Below are positions 18,343-28,230 of a DNA stretch of 54,326 bases, piece by piece. The stretch covers positions 1 through 54,326 of the forward strand of contig VMSP01000033.1 of NCBI GenBank assembly GCA_013792135.1. The letters are read 5' to 3'. The notes under the pieces were generated by a model. The model did not search any database and was not told where the DNA came from. It was given only the letters and a program-made list of their open reading frames with translations. Position 1 is the stretch's first letter; each line of letters begins with the position of its first letter. The position numbers and the translations under genes are program-made. Origin of the DNA: Desulfocapsa sp. Lineage in GTDB: Bacteria; Desulfobacterota; Desulfobulbia; Desulfobulbales; Desulfocapsaceae.

Positions 18343-18857
18343 CCCAGCCCGTGACTGTAATCGGCGAAGATACGATCCAGATCGAGCACAGTGACCGTTT
18401 TTTCATTAAACTGTACAATACCGGAAACAATCTCGCGCAGATGCTGTGGTACAGTGGTTGGCGGCTGGTGAATATTGCTCAGCAGGACATCCACCACATC
18501 AACCACCTTATCGACACGAATGGTGCTGCTCATACCGGCTCCGGACCCGAGCAGGTAGGAAGAAGATGATATATCCACAGATTCGGGCAGCTGCAATAAT
18601 TCGTGTAGACTGATCACTGACTCGATATCGCCGCGAACATTGATGACACCTTGCAGTGATGTCGGGCAACCTGGCACAAAAAAAACATCGACTTGGGATA
18701 ATATTTCTCTGATTTTTTCACCCTGGAAGGCAAACCATTCGCCTTGCAGCTCAAAGATAACAAGCTTTGCCGTCGGTTCATCCACATTGACAATTTCACG
18801 TTTGGCTTCGCGTTGCTGGCTCAGGACCTGGTCAAGTGTAATCTCTTGCTGGTTCAT
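18339..18857 (-). CDS. cheW: CheW adaptor protein (first copy)
   Basis: The 172-residue protein has a typical CheW domain from about residue 30: KLVIFELQGEWFAFQGEKI, then PTSLQGVINVRGDIESVISL, then a segment ending VVDVVDVLLSNI. It links the MCP to CheA. A GGAGGAC ribosome site precedes the ATG. It lies 21 bases after the diguanylate cyclase gene and overlaps the next cheW. Residues 1-29 are a hydrophilic leader not usual in short CheW proteins. Confidence 0.9.
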   Translation of the reverse strand: MNQQEITLDQVLSQQREAKREIVNVDEPTAKLVIFELQGEWFAFQGEKIREILSQVDVFFVPGCPTSLQGVINVRGDIESVISLHELLQLPESVDISSSSYLLGSGAGMSSTIRVDKVVDVVDVLLSNIHQPPTTVPQHLREIVSGIVQFNEKTVTVLDLDRIFADYSHGLG

Positions 18858-18878
18858 CTGCTGTCCTCCGAAATCGGC

Positions 18879-20549
18879 CTATTCATTATTGGCGACCACG
18901 CGATTACGTCCCTCTTCTTTGGCTTTGTACAAAGCACTATCAGCAGCTTCGCGCAGGAACTTCATATCCTTGCATTGTGGAAAGGCCGCAACTCCACCAC
19001 TGAAGGAGCAGGAGAACTCAACCTCTCCCGCATTAAAACGTATCTTGGCAAAATCCTCACGCAACTGATCGATGATCTGGGCAGCAGCCCCCAGCTTAAT
19101 GCCCTGCAGGATCACCGCGAATTCCTCGCCCCCATACCGTCCGACAATGTCGGAGTTACGTAACCGCTGTTGCAGGACGCGCGCCAGGGCCAGCAAAACT
19201 TGGTCACCAACCGGGTGACCATGGGTGTCGTTCACCGCCTTGAAACGGTCAACATCAATCATGGCAAAACACAGGCTCTCATTCTGGCGGCCCGCATTGG
19301 CAATGGCGTTTTCAAGCATCTGGGTGGTCGTAGAGTGGTTAAAAAGGCCGGTCAGACTATCGCGCGCCATCAACATGCGCAGTGCCCGCATGCGTTCAGC
19401 ACGAATGGCCACAGCGGCAACCAGATCCTCCGGATGGATCGGCTTGGTGAGAAAGCCTTCGGCGCCTACCCGCATGGCAGAAAACTGTTTGCGCTTATCG
19501 GTTTCGCTCGACAGGAAGACAATGGGCAGCCCAAAATAGTCAGGCACCTGACGCACTAGTTTGGCAAGATCACGACCGTTACATCCGGGCATGTACATAT
19601 CCATCAGTACCAAATCAGGACGAAATAGATGCAGAACTTCGAGCACCCGCTCCGGCTTGTGCACCTGAAAGGTAACCATATGCGCCTCCTGGAGGATCAG
19701 GCTGTGGTAAGCGGCAATGACCGGCTCATCATCCACTATCAGCACGCGGTAAGGCTCGGGCTTCTTCTGGACGGTCAGTTCGTCAATGGTCGTCACCATA
19801 TCCAGAGCGTTGACGGGTTTGTGGAAATAGGCCTCACCACCGGCCTTGACGGCGTTAAGCCGCGCCTCGAAATCGTCGCGCGCGGAGATGAATATGGCCG
19901 GCACCGGTTGATCCTTTTCGCGTTCGATGGCTGCAAGGACATCCGTGCCGCTGACGTTGTTCGGGAAGAAGATGTCCATGATGACGAGCGACGGCCGCTT
20001 CGACATCATCGCCGTGCGGAGTTCGGCGGGATCGGTGAAGGTAACCGGATGGTAGCCGAAACATTGCAGTTGGGTAGCCAACTGTTCCACCTGCAGGGGA
20101 TCGTCGTCGCAAATATAGATCCGCCTGCCTCCGTCACCCTCACTATCGTCGATGGGAGCCATTTCGAAGCGTGGAACATCATGTTCTTGAGATGACGAGG
20201 CGCCTTGCTGGCGTAAGGTTTCTGTGTTCAGGACAATACGGGCCAAGACCTCAGCCAGTTCGTCCCAAAATGGTGCTGAAACATTGAGAGGCATTTCCAG
20301 CAAACGAGCCACCAGATGTTCCCCGCTCGCCGCGATGGAACCGAGTTCCTCGAAACCAAAAGAATTACCAGTGCCCTTGATGCTGTGCAGGAAGCGATGC
20401 AAGTTCGCCGCCGTAGCTCTCTGATTCGGATCGACGCGCAACATGGCAAGATGGTGAAGGGCCTCTTCCATTCGCCCGGGCATTTGCTCAATGAACTGAT
20501 CACGCAGTCGGGCAATCTTGCTGCTTAAGGAGTGACGTTGTTCATTCAT
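18879..20549 (-). CDS. Hpt-REC-REC-GGDEF output protein (diguanylate cyclase)
   Basis: The 556-residue protein starts with an Hpt domain (His55 in FLHSIKGTGNSFG). The first receiver begins RRIYICDDDP with Asp in LVIMDIFFP. The second begins YRVLIVDDEP with Asp in LVLMDMYMPG. The GGDEF domain begins DSLTGLFNHST and has an intact GGEEF active site. An RNSD inhibitory site lies exactly five residues before GGEEF, so product inhibition by c-di-GMP is likely. Placed between CheA and CheW genes, it is the probable output of the cluster, analogous to WspR but with extra phosphotransfer parts. Confidence 0.93.
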   Translation of the reverse strand: MNEQRHSLSSKIARLRDQFIEQMPGRMEEALHHLAMLRVDPNQRATAANLHRFLHSIKGTGNSFGFEELGSIAASGEHLVARLLEMPLNVSAPFWDELAEVLARIVLNTETLRQQGASSSQEHDVPRFEMAPIDDSEGDGGRRIYICDDDPLQVEQLATQLQCFGYHPVTFTDPAELRTAMMSKRPSLVIMDIFFPNNVSGTDVLAAIEREKDQPVPAIFISARDDFEARLNAVKAGGEAYFHKPVNALDMVTTIDELTVQKKPEPYRVLIVDDEPVIAAYHSLILQEAHMVTFQVHKPERVLEVLHLFRPDLVLMDMYMPGCNGRDLAKLVRQVPDYFGLPIVFLSSETDKRKQFSAMRVGAEGFLTKPIHPEDLVAAVAIRAERMRALRMLMARDSLTGLFNHSTTTQMLENAIANAGRQNESLCFAMIDVDRFKAVNDTHGHPVGDQVLLALARVLQQRLRNSDIVGRYGGEEFAVILQGIKLGAAAQIIDQLREDFAKIRFNAGEVEFSCSFSGGVAAFPQCKDMKFLREAADSALYKAKEEGRNRVVANNE

Positions 20550-20568
20550 GGTTATAATACTCCTGTCG

Positions 20569-20928
20569 TTAATATCTGGACAGGACTTCGTTTATCACCT
20601 GAGGAAGGATTTCTTCCAGGCTGAAGTCCTTGAATAGACAGGCATCAAGTTTCGGTTCCTCTGTCCGCAGACCTTCAGGATCATCGCCGGTGAGCAGAAT
20701 GAAAGGTAAGGCACACCCCTGGCTGCGCAGTTCGCGGAACAAATCAATACCATTTATCAGGGGCATGTTCATATCGCTGATCACCAGATCGCAGCTGCCC
20801 TCACCCGCCAGTATTTCCATCGCCTCCACACCGTTTTCGGCCATCTGACAATTGTACCCCAGATCTTCCAGCACAGCTACGGTCATCTCCCTCGAGAAAG
20901 GATCATCATCTACTACCAGGACATGCAT
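20569..20928 (-). CDS. Single-domain response regulator (CheY-like)
   Basis: From the ATG at 20928 the protein has 119 residues and is one receiver domain. It begins MHVLVVDDDPFSREM, has the phospho-acceptor Asp in LVISDMNMP, a Thr in ILLTGDD, and the Lys in CLFKDFSL, where Pro usually follows Lys but Asp does here. A GGAGG site seven bases upstream decides the start; the frame extends five codons further without support. Lying between cheA and the Hpt-GGDEF gene, it may shuttle phosphate from CheA to the Hpt domain or serve as a phosphate sink. Confidence 0.9.
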   Translation of the reverse strand: MHVLVVDDDPFSREMTVAVLEDLGYNCQMAENGVEAMEILAGEGSCDLVISDMNMPLINGIDLFRELRSQGCALPFILLTGDDPEGLRTEEPKLDACLFKDFSLEEILPQVINEVLSRY

Positions 20929-20993
20929 TATGCTTACCTCCACTATTTTTTTCCGTCGGATTGAACATGCCCAACCCGACGGCTCACCGTTTG

Positions 20994-23186
20994 TTATCCA
21001 AGCAGGCTGCGCAGGGTATCCACCAGACTGTTTTGATCAAAATCGCCTTTGACGATGTAGGCATCAGCACCCACCTCAATGCCGCGCCGTTTGTCTTCTT
21101 CCTTTTCCCGCGAGGTAATAATAACGATCGGCGTATCGCGGTATTCTTCTTCCTGGCGCAGCATTGAGGTCAAGGTGAAGCCGTCCATCTTAGGCATCTC
21201 CACATCGGTAAGGATGGCGTCGAATGTTCCGGCCCGCGCCTGCTGCAGGCCGTCCATACCGTCCTCAGCAAGGGTGACATGATAGCCCCATGCCTCCAGG
21301 ACATCTTTCTCGATCTCCCGCGTATTGAGCGAGTCATCCACCACCAGGATCTTGTATGCAGTTCCCTGTGCCCCTGCATGATCGGCAGCCTCAGTGCGCG
21401 AGGCCTGACCCCGCGCCTGGCGCGCCAGTTCCAGCAACGCCGGCGCGTGCAACACACTTACCAATTCGTTCCTGCCGGTAATAACCATGCCGGAAACCAT
21501 GGTCAACTGACACATATGCTCAGGCAGCGGCTTAATCACCATGTCGCGCTCGTCAAGCAGATCATCCACTGCCAGCGCCAGCTTTTCGTTGCGTACCCGC
21601 ACCACCACCAGCAACATGCCATGATCAAACGTCCCTGCCTGAGAGCGGGTAGTTTTTCCCAGACGCTTCGGAGCATGCAGCAGATCAGCCAATGCCACGA
21701 CCGGCACAAATTCGTTACGGATAATCACCGCATTACGTTCCACAACAGTGAGCATTTCTTCATGCGGCACCCGAATCAATTCGTCCACATATTGGGCGGT
21801 GAACCCAAAAGGCAGGCCATTGACATCAACCAGCAGCACGCGCATCACCGCCAGCGACAGCGGCAGACGCAGGGAGAAGGTAGTGCCCACTCCCAAGCGG
21901 GTTTCGACCGTCACCTCGCCTTGCAGGTCATCGACAATGCTCTGCTTGACCACATCCATGCCGACGCCGCGCCCGGAGATATCAGTAATGATGGCGCTGG
22001 TGCTGAAACCGGGTAGGAAGATCAAATCGACCACCTCTTGATCGCTCAAACCGGTCGCCTGGTCAGCACTGATAAATCCCTTGCGCAATGCCTTTTCACG
22101 CACGGCTTCAACCGGTACACCACCGCCGTCGTCGGCCACCTCGATCACCACCCACCCACCGTCCTGGCGTGCCGAAAGGATGACGCGTCCTTGCGGAGAC
22201 TTACCGGCAGCCAGACGCACGGCAGACGTTTCCAGGCCATGGTCGATGGCATTGCGCAACAAGTGGATAACTGGCTCGCTGAGTTTGTCGATCATTTGCC
22301 GGTCGAGCTCGATCTCCGCCCCGCTCACCACGCATTCCACCTCTTTACCGACGGAGTGCGCCAGGTCGCGCACCACGCGTCCGGCCGAATCGAAGACCAT
22401 GGCCAGCGGCAGCATGCGCATGATCAGCGCCTTGTCATGCAGCTCATCCATCAGCAACTCCTGGCTCTGCACATCGTCGCGCAGGGTCAGTCCAAAATGA
22501 TGCAGTCGTACCCAATGCTGCTCCCAGCTTTCCGGCGAGGCATCGCGCTCGATCACACGGATATCATGCAGACGCTGGCGTAGCGTGGCATGACTGGAAA
22601 CCACCTCGCCCATTAATTTGATCAGCTCGTCGAGCTTGGCAAGACGCACCCGTACAGTATCAGCCGTGTTCAACTTGGCCTGGGCCGGGAGCGTAGGTGT
22701 GGCCAAGGGAGGAGGAGTCGACTTAACAGTCAATTGCGCGCCATCACTTGCCAAATCTATGCTTGACGACTGAGTCACTGCGGCCGACAGCTCTCCTGTC
22801 GCCACTTGCGCCAGGCTGGCGCATAGTGCCTCGTTGACAGGCGGCAGAGTAGCACCATCACCACTTTTTGCCAGGGATTCTACCAGCACGGCGATGGCAT
22901 CCACGCCCCGGTATAACAGGCTGCCAAGTTCCGGTCTGTAGTGCAAGCTACCGTCGCGAAGGGCGCCGAGGACATCTTCCATCTTATGGGCAGTTTCTGT
23001 GATGGCACTCAGCTTGAGCATCCGTGACGAACCCTTGATGGTATGGGCCGAGCGGAAAACGGCATTGATGTTTTCGCTATCGCCGCTATCGCGGCTCATC
23101 GCATCCAGACCCTCGCCCAGCCGTTTAATATGTTCGCGGGCTTCTTCAACGAAGCGAGAGATAAATTTTTTGATATCGAGTGCCAT
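20994..23186 (-). CDS. cheA: CheA histidine kinase with C-terminal receiver (CheA-REC hybrid)
   Basis: The 730-residue protein has an N-terminal Hpt domain with His48 in FRSAHTIKGSSRM. The dimerisation domain (LDELIKLMGEVVSSHATLRQ), the ATPase (HLLRNAIDHGLE, then DDGGGVP and GRGVGMDVV), and a CheW-like domain follow. The C-terminal receiver starts YKILVVDDSLNTRE, with Asp in DAILTDVEMPKMDG. No separate CheY-binding P2 domain is obvious. The CheA-REC architecture is that of WspE and of FrzE-like kinases rather than flagellar CheA. It lies six bases after the CheR gene. Confidence 0.95.
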   Translation of the reverse strand: MALDIKKFISRFVEEAREHIKRLGEGLDAMSRDSGDSENINAVFRSAHTIKGSSRMLKLSAITETAHKMEDVLGALRDGSLHYRPELGSLLYRGVDAIAVLVESLAKSGDGATLPPVNEALCASLAQVATGELSAAVTQSSSIDLASDGAQLTVKSTPPPLATPTLPAQAKLNTADTVRVRLAKLDELIKLMGEVVSSHATLRQRLHDIRVIERDASPESWEQHWVRLHHFGLTLRDDVQSQELLMDELHDKALIMRMLPLAMVFDSAGRVVRDLAHSVGKEVECVVSGAEIELDRQMIDKLSEPVIHLLRNAIDHGLETSAVRLAAGKSPQGRVILSARQDGGWVVIEVADDGGGVPVEAVREKALRKGFISADQATGLSDQEVVDLIFLPGFSTSAIITDISGRGVGMDVVKQSIVDDLQGEVTVETRLGVGTTFSLRLPLSLAVMRVLLVDVNGLPFGFTAQYVDELIRVPHEEMLTVVERNAVIIRNEFVPVVALADLLHAPKRLGKTTRSQAGTFDHGMLLVVVRVRNEKLALAVDDLLDERDMVIKPLPEHMCQLTMVSGMVITGRNELVSVLHAPALLELARQARGQASRTEAADHAGAQGTAYKILVVDDSLNTREIEKDVLEAWGYHVTLAEDGMDGLQQARAGTFDAILTDVEMPKMDGFTLTSMLRQEEEYRDTPIVIITSREKEEDKRRGIEVGADAYIVKGDFDQNSLVDTLRSLLG

Positions 23187-23192
23187 GCCGGG

Positions 23193-24710
23193 TTATTTCC
23201 GTCTTGCTATACGTCGTTGATTGCCCAATTTTCCGAGCTGGTGTTCACACAGGAAACGCAATTCAGAATGCACCATTCCCAATGGCAGCACCTTAATACC
23301 GTGGTCCGGCACCGTCGATTGAGAAAGGAGCTGTAAGACTCCACGATATTCGCGCCGGGCCTTATCAGACTCGCCGCCAGCCCGGTACAGATCGGCCAGA
23401 TAATAACGTGCCAACCAACATTCATGACGGGCATAAACCGCCTGTTTGAACCAGCGTATAGCCTCCTTGACGAGATCGCGCCACTTCGCAGCGAGACCGA
23501 GCAGAACAAAGGCATCAATCGACCAAGGATCGGTTTCCAGCGCTTGTCGGGCACTGGCTTCCGCCAGTTCAAATTCCTTGCGGTTGAACTGGATATGCGC
23601 CTTCAGCAGCAGCAAAGATGTATCACCAGGATTTTGCTCGAGCTGAATGACAATCATAGCCATCGCTTCCTCGTAACGCTTTTCACGGCAGTATTGTTGC
23701 ACCTCATCAACGTTAAGGCAAGGATTGAACGATGCTACTACCGGCGCCACAACTTCAGATGTCAGCAAAGAAGAGGTAACAGATGGGCTGCTCCGCACGA
23801 AGGGCAGTTCCGGTATCTCACACTGCTGCGGTGCAGCCACTTTCGACACCACATACCGGGAGAAATCGAATACCGGTGCTGCTGCCGGAACAGGAGCAGA
23901 AAACTGACCCTTGGAGAAATAAAACAACCCGTCTTCCTCGATCAGAGAAAGTACGCCGAAATCGTTGGCGATGGTTTCAGCTGTTCCGATCACCAGGTAG
24001 CCACTCTTTTTCAAGAGTGAGGCCAAATTTTGTTGAATGATGCGACGCGTCGGTGTATCAAAATAAATTGAGACATTTCGGAAAAAAATAATATCGCAAC
24101 CGTGCAACGCCACGGGGAATTCCTCGGCGAACAGATTCATTTCCTGGAATTCAACCCGGTTGCGGATCTCATCCTTGAGGCGATAAACCCAGCCATCTTG
24201 GTCGAAATAGCGGGCCTTGATCTCTGGTCCGACGGCACGAAACGAAAATTCGTTGTAACACCCGGAGCGCGCCTTGGCCAGTGCCTGGGTATCAATGTCG
24301 CCCCCGGCAAAGGAGAAGAGAGACGACATGTCATCACCATATTTCTCGCGCAAGGCCATGACGAGGGAAAAAGGCTCTTCGCCGGACGAACAACCTGCGC
24401 TCAAGATCCGCAGGGGCTGGTTATCTTCGCGTTGCATCAATAAACGCGGCACCAGACGCTCAGTCAGCAGATGCAACTGCTCAACCTCGCGAAAGAAATA
24501 GGTTTCGTTGATGGTGAGCAGATTGACCAGTTCCTGGAACTCGTCGCTACTGCCTTGCAGATGGAAATAATATTCAGCACTGTTACCGAACTTCGTAACA
24601 GTGAGGCGCTGCGCCAGTACCGTGGCCAGCTTCTCCTCGCCAAGCCCTTCGAGAATCAGGCCGCAACGCTGCTTGATGAGTTTTTTAAATGGCTCCAGGT
24701 CGATGGTCAT
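23193..24710 (-). CDS. cheR: CheR methyltransferase with C-terminal TPR repeats
   Basis: CheR methylates glutamates on the receptor with SAM. The 505-residue protein has the methyltransferase in its first 270 residues: NETYFFREVEQLHLL, then SAGCSSGEEPFSLVMALREK (SAM-binding), then a CDIIFFRNVSIYFD segment. After a linker, residues 340-460 look like TPR units (AMAMIVIQLEQNPGDTSLLL, then AEASARQALETDPWSIDAF). TPR-bearing CheR proteins such as WspC lack the pentapeptide-binding mode of flagellar CheR. It overlaps CheB by four bases. Confidence 0.93.
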   Translation of the reverse strand: MTIDLEPFKKLIKQRCGLILEGLGEEKLATVLAQRLTVTKFGNSAEYYFHLQGSSDEFQELVNLLTINETYFFREVEQLHLLTERLVPRLLMQREDNQPLRILSAGCSSGEEPFSLVMALREKYGDDMSSLFSFAGGDIDTQALAKARSGCYNEFSFRAVGPEIKARYFDQDGWVYRLKDEIRNRVEFQEMNLFAEEFPVALHGCDIIFFRNVSIYFDTPTRRIIQQNLASLLKKSGYLVIGTAETIANDFGVLSLIEEDGLFYFSKGQFSAPVPAAAPVFDFSRYVVSKVAAPQQCEIPELPFVRSSPSVTSSLLTSEVVAPVVASFNPCLNVDEVQQYCREKRYEEAMAMIVIQLEQNPGDTSLLLLKAHIQFNRKEFELAEASARQALETDPWSIDAFVLLGLAAKWRDLVKEAIRWFKQAVYARHECWLARYYLADLYRAGGESDKARREYRGVLQLLSQSTVPDHGIKVLPLGMVHSELRFLCEHQLGKLGNQRRIARRK

Positions 24711-25783
24711 GGCTGACTCGCAACAGTGCAGGCAGATGCTATCCCGATCATTTCCCGGGCGATTGCATCGGCAGGCAGAACCTTTTGGACACTCCCGCTA
24801 TCTATAGCCACCTTGTTCATCCCAAAAATCACCGAACTGGCTTCATCTTGGGCCAGTGTGGTGCCGCCCACCTTGCGGATGCATGCAATTCCCTGGGCTC
24901 CATCGCTCCCCATGCCGGTAAGGATAATGCCGACACCCTGACAGCCGTAGACCTCGGCCACGGCATTGAGCAGGGCATTGCAACTGGGGTGGTAGATAGC
25001 TGCCGGTAATTGTTCCTGCAGGGTGATGCGGCGCGATCGAGTAACCACAAGGTTGGTCTCCGATGGCGAGACATAGACTACCCCCGGAACGATAAGCTCA
25101 CCCTCCTGCGCCAGACACACGCGCAGCTTGCACAAACCGGCCAGCCAGTCAGCCATGCCGCCGGCAAAACCGGCGGCTATATGCTGCGAGACCAGTATCG
25201 GGCAAGGAAAATCAGCGGGAAGCTGGGCCAGAACCAGTGCCAGAGCCTGTGGCCCCCCGAGGGAAGAGGCGATGGCAAAAATTCGTGAATAACCGACGGG
25301 GACATTATCCTGTGGCACCAGCAGGGGTGGCTGCGCAGAGGGAGACTGCGGCGCACAGACTGTCTCCTTGCCTTTCAGACGCGACCGAATGTGGGTAATC
25401 ACCGAGACGCCAGCCAGCATCTTCACCTTGGCCACGAATTCTGCGGCCGCCTTTGCCTCGTATTCCGGCTTGGCAATCACTTCCAGCGCCCCGCGTGCAA
25501 CCGCCTCATAGGCATTGTGAGCGTCAGCGACACTGCTCACCACCAGAATCGGCACGGCCTTGGTGGCCATGATTTCTTCAATGGCCTGCATGCCGTTCAT
25601 CACCGGCATTTCAAGATCCATGGTCATCAGGTTTGGCTTCAACTCGCGCGCCAGAGTGACCGCTTCCCGGCCATTGCCCGCTTCGCCGACAATCTCAATA
25701 TCATCGTCCTCCTCCAGGAAGGTACGCAGCAAGCCTCGCATCAGGCTACTGTCATCGACCAATACCACTCTGATTTTTCCCAT
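24707..25783 (-). CDS. cheB: CheB protein-glutamate methylesterase
   Basis: CheB removes methyl groups from the receptor, resetting its activity. The 358-residue protein has an N-terminal receiver (IRVVLVDDSSLMRGLL, Asp in LMTMDLEMPVMNG). The esterase domain has the Ser in ASSLGGPQAL, His in VSQHIAAGFAGG, and Asp in GMGSDGAQGI. An AAGGGAA site precedes the ATG. It follows the MCP gene by 26 bases and overlaps CheR. All catalytic residues appear intact. Confidence 0.95.
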   Translation of the reverse strand: MGKIRVVLVDDSSLMRGLLRTFLEEDDDIEIVGEAGNGREAVTLARELKPNLMTMDLEMPVMNGMQAIEEIMATKAVPILVVSSVADAHNAYEAVARGALEVIAKPEYEAKAAAEFVAKVKMLAGVSVITHIRSRLKGKETVCAPQSPSAQPPLLVPQDNVPVGYSRIFAIASSLGGPQALALVLAQLPADFPCPILVSQHIAAGFAGGMADWLAGLCKLRVCLAQEGELIVPGVVYVSPSETNLVVTRSRRITLQEQLPAAIYHPSCNALLNAVAEVYGCQGVGIILTGMGSDGAQGIACIRKVGGTTLAQDEASSVIFGMNKVAIDSGSVQKVLPADAIAREMIGIASACTVASQP

Positions 25784-25809
25784 ATCGAATTCCCTTGGAG
25801 GAGCGCAGC

Positions 25810-27540
25810 CTAGCCTTGCTTATCGGCAAGTTTGAACTGCTGTACCGTTTTGCTCAGTTCGGCCGACATGACGGTCATATCATGACTGATCTGGGAAATA
25901 CTGCCAATGGACTGGGCTGCAAGGGAACTGGCGGTAACAATCTCGCGCAACGCTACCACCACCTGGTTACTGGCTGTTTTTTGCTGTTGCGTGGAGAGGG
26001 AAATCTGCTGGGCCGCACTGGACGTTTGGCTGGCAGCATTGACCAGATCATCGAGATTATGCGCCGTCGTTGTACTGGCCTCCATACCGGAGGCAATGAT
26101 AGAGCCACCCTTTTCCGACGTAATCACCAGACGACTGATAGAATCCTGAATCTCCTGAATCTTGGCCTCGATCTCGCCGGTGGAATCGGTGACGCTGTCG
26201 GCAAGACGACGGATTTCACTGGCCACCACACTGAAGCGTTTACCGGCTTCGCCAGCGCTTGAGGCCTCCAGGGCCGCGTTAAAAGCAATCAACTTGGTCT
26301 GGTCGGCAATGGCTTTGATAATTTCCATCACCTTGCTGATTTGCTTGGACTTGGCACCAAGCTCGACGATCTCCTGGAGGCTGTGCTGGTTATCGGTGCG
26401 GATATCTCCCATACGGGCAAGTACCATCTGCATTGCCTCGGAACCGCGCTTGCTGTTTTCCCATGTCTGATTGGCGATATCCACCACCGACTTGGAATGC
26501 TCGGCGATTTGGGTGGAAGAAGCGGACAATTCTTCCATGGTCGAGGTGATTTCAGCCACCGAGGAAGACATTTCCGAAGAGATGGCGACCTGGTTTTCCA
26601 CCGCACCGGCAATGTCCGTGGCCGCGCCATGCACCGTCACGGAATGAGCGCCAATATTGGAGGCCAGTTCATAGAGTTGACGACGCATTTCACGGGCGGC
26701 TTCGGCGAGTTCACCAATTTCGTCGTTTCGATTTTCTGTGAGATGCTGTCCTAGATTACCTTCAGCAATAGCCTTAACAAAGTGGACAAGTCGCAAGATA
26801 GGATTACAGATATTCCGTATGACATAAAAGCTGGTGACAAGAACAATAGCCAGCAGCAAGGCCAGGTTCAAAATCAATATTTTACCGGTAACATCCCGGA
26901 AGGTGCGTGAAGTTTCTTCCTTTCTTACGGCAACAGCCGCATCAATGGAACCAGTATAGGCACCTGTCCCCACAATCCATCCCCAGGGCTCGATTTGTTT
27001 GACGAACGAAACCTTGGGCTGCAACTCATTTTCGCCATCCTTGTTCGGCTTGGGCCACAGATAATCAACATACCCCTGCCCATCTTTGGCACAGACCTCG
27101 ACAAAGGCCTGAAAGAGATTCTGCCCTTTGCCCAAGGCACAATTGTATGTTGGATCATCCATTTTTTTCCCATTGAGGGAAGGTTTGATTGGATGCATGA
27201 TCATGGAGGGGATTGGGCGGGAGGTGTCATTGACCCAAAAATAGCCTACCCCATTGTCGTAACGCAGCTTGGCCAGCAGGGAAAGCGCCCGTTTCTGCGC
27301 TTCGGTTTCGTTTAACTGACCTGTTTTGAAAAGTTCCCGACTTTCTAATATGATACCCTCAGCAACCTCCACCTGATTCTTCAAGGAGAGTTTGGTCGCC
27401 TCAAGTTTATTCAACCTGAATGTCTCCAGGTCTTTCAGTTCATAGGAGTGCAGCAGCGGATAGGATATAAGGGCTGAAAGCAATGCCAGCACAGAAAGGG
27501 CCGTGACCGGCAACAAGGTGAGTTTCCAACGAATCTTCAT
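25810..27540 (-). CDS. Methyl-accepting chemotaxis protein with single Cache domain
   Basis: The 576-residue receptor has an N-terminal membrane span (residues 7-31) and a periplasmic sCache-type domain around 35-195. That domain contains YFWVNDTSRPIPSMIMHPIK and ends in WGWIVGTGAYTGSID, typical of single Cache domains that bind small carboxylates. A second span lies near 218-240, followed by HAMP and a signalling domain with the conserved hairpin IKAIADQTKLIAFNAALEAS. It is the first gene of the cluster, with GAGGA seven bases upstream. It lacks an obvious C-terminal CheR-binding pentapeptide (it ends KLADKQG). It fills the WspA position. Confidence 0.94.
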   Translation of the reverse strand: MKIRWKLTLLPVTALSVLALLSALISYPLLHSYELKDLETFRLNKLEATKLSLKNQVEVAEGIILESRELFKTGQLNETEAQKRALSLLAKLRYDNGVGYFWVNDTSRPIPSMIMHPIKPSLNGKKMDDPTYNCALGKGQNLFQAFVEVCAKDGQGYVDYLWPKPNKDGENELQPKVSFVKQIEPWGWIVGTGAYTGSIDAAVAVRKEETSRTFRDVTGKILILNLALLLAIVLVTSFYVIRNICNPILRLVHFVKAIAEGNLGQHLTENRNDEIGELAEAAREMRRQLYELASNIGAHSVTVHGAATDIAGAVENQVAISSEMSSSVAEITSTMEELSASSTQIAEHSKSVVDIANQTWENSKRGSEAMQMVLARMGDIRTDNQHSLQEIVELGAKSKQISKVMEIIKAIADQTKLIAFNAALEASSAGEAGKRFSVVASEIRRLADSVTDSTGEIEAKIQEIQDSISRLVITSEKGGSIIASGMEASTTTAHNLDDLVNAASQTSSAAQQISLSTQQQKTASNQVVVALREIVTASSLAAQSIGSISQISHDMTVMSAELSKTVQQFKLADKQG

Positions 27541-27611
27541 CAGGTTTCCTCTTTTTCATTAAAAAACAACAGACAGTAGTTACTGAGCCGTATCACATCA
27601 GCCACAGCGTA

Positions 27612-28181
27612 TTACGTGCCTTCCGCCGATGCTTCCATACGACGCTTCATCTCAAACTGATCAATTGCTGACTTGACCATCCGGAACAGTTCACGATAAT
27701 AGAGTCTATTGTGGCTCTTCACATACTGGTAAATGGTCTTGCGCAGGGCCTCTTCGTCCAGCCCCTGATACTTTGCCACTGCCGGGCCAAAAACCTCACT
27801 CTTCCAGTCAGGCTCCCACTCAATCTGTATAGACCTGCAATACTGATAATCTGCCATGGCCTCATTGATCATGGCGTCACGCAGATGTTCCGCCTCATGC
27901 ATCTGAGTTTTCACCTTCAGCTGCGACCCTTTTCTTTTGCTCAAAAAATCGTAGATGGCATCCATAGATGGACCTTGGCGCAAAAGCTTGGCCAAATGCT
28001 TCACCTGCCGTTTACGGGCCCCACCGCTCAAGTCACGGATTGTTTTAATCTCATCCTTGACCTCGCTCTCCCCTGGAAAGACCTTCAGATCTTTATCGGT
28101 AAGTTCCGCCAGCTCCTGAGCCACGTCCTCAATCCGCTTAAATCTCCGTTTCTGTTCGGATCTGCTGATTATCTCATCCAT
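27612..28181 (-). CDS. darP: DarP/YjgA-type ribosome maturation factor
   Basis: The 189-residue, highly charged helical protein matches the DUF615 family: SRSEQKRRFKRIEDVAQELA near the start and GGARKRQVKHLAKLLRQ in the centre, ending with a Tyr/Arg-rich helix and a VKSAIDQFE segment. E. coli DarP assists late 50S assembly. The ATG start agrees with the family. It stands alone on the minus strand between the MCP gene and the repeat at 28231. Residues 155-178 (QYVKSHNRLYYREL) look intact. Confidence 0.85.
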   Translation of the reverse strand: MDEIISRSEQKRRFKRIEDVAQELAELTDKDLKVFPGESEVKDEIKTIRDLSGGARKRQVKHLAKLLRQGPSMDAIYDFLSKRKGSQLKVKTQMHEAEHLRDAMINEAMADYQYCRSIQIEWEPDWKSEVFGPAVAKYQGLDEEALRKTIYQYVKSHNRLYYRELFRMVKSAIDQFEMKRRMEASAEGT

Positions 28182-28230
28182 ACGCTATTGTCCCATTTTG
28201 ACATAAAAAAACTGCTGAAAATCAACTCAA

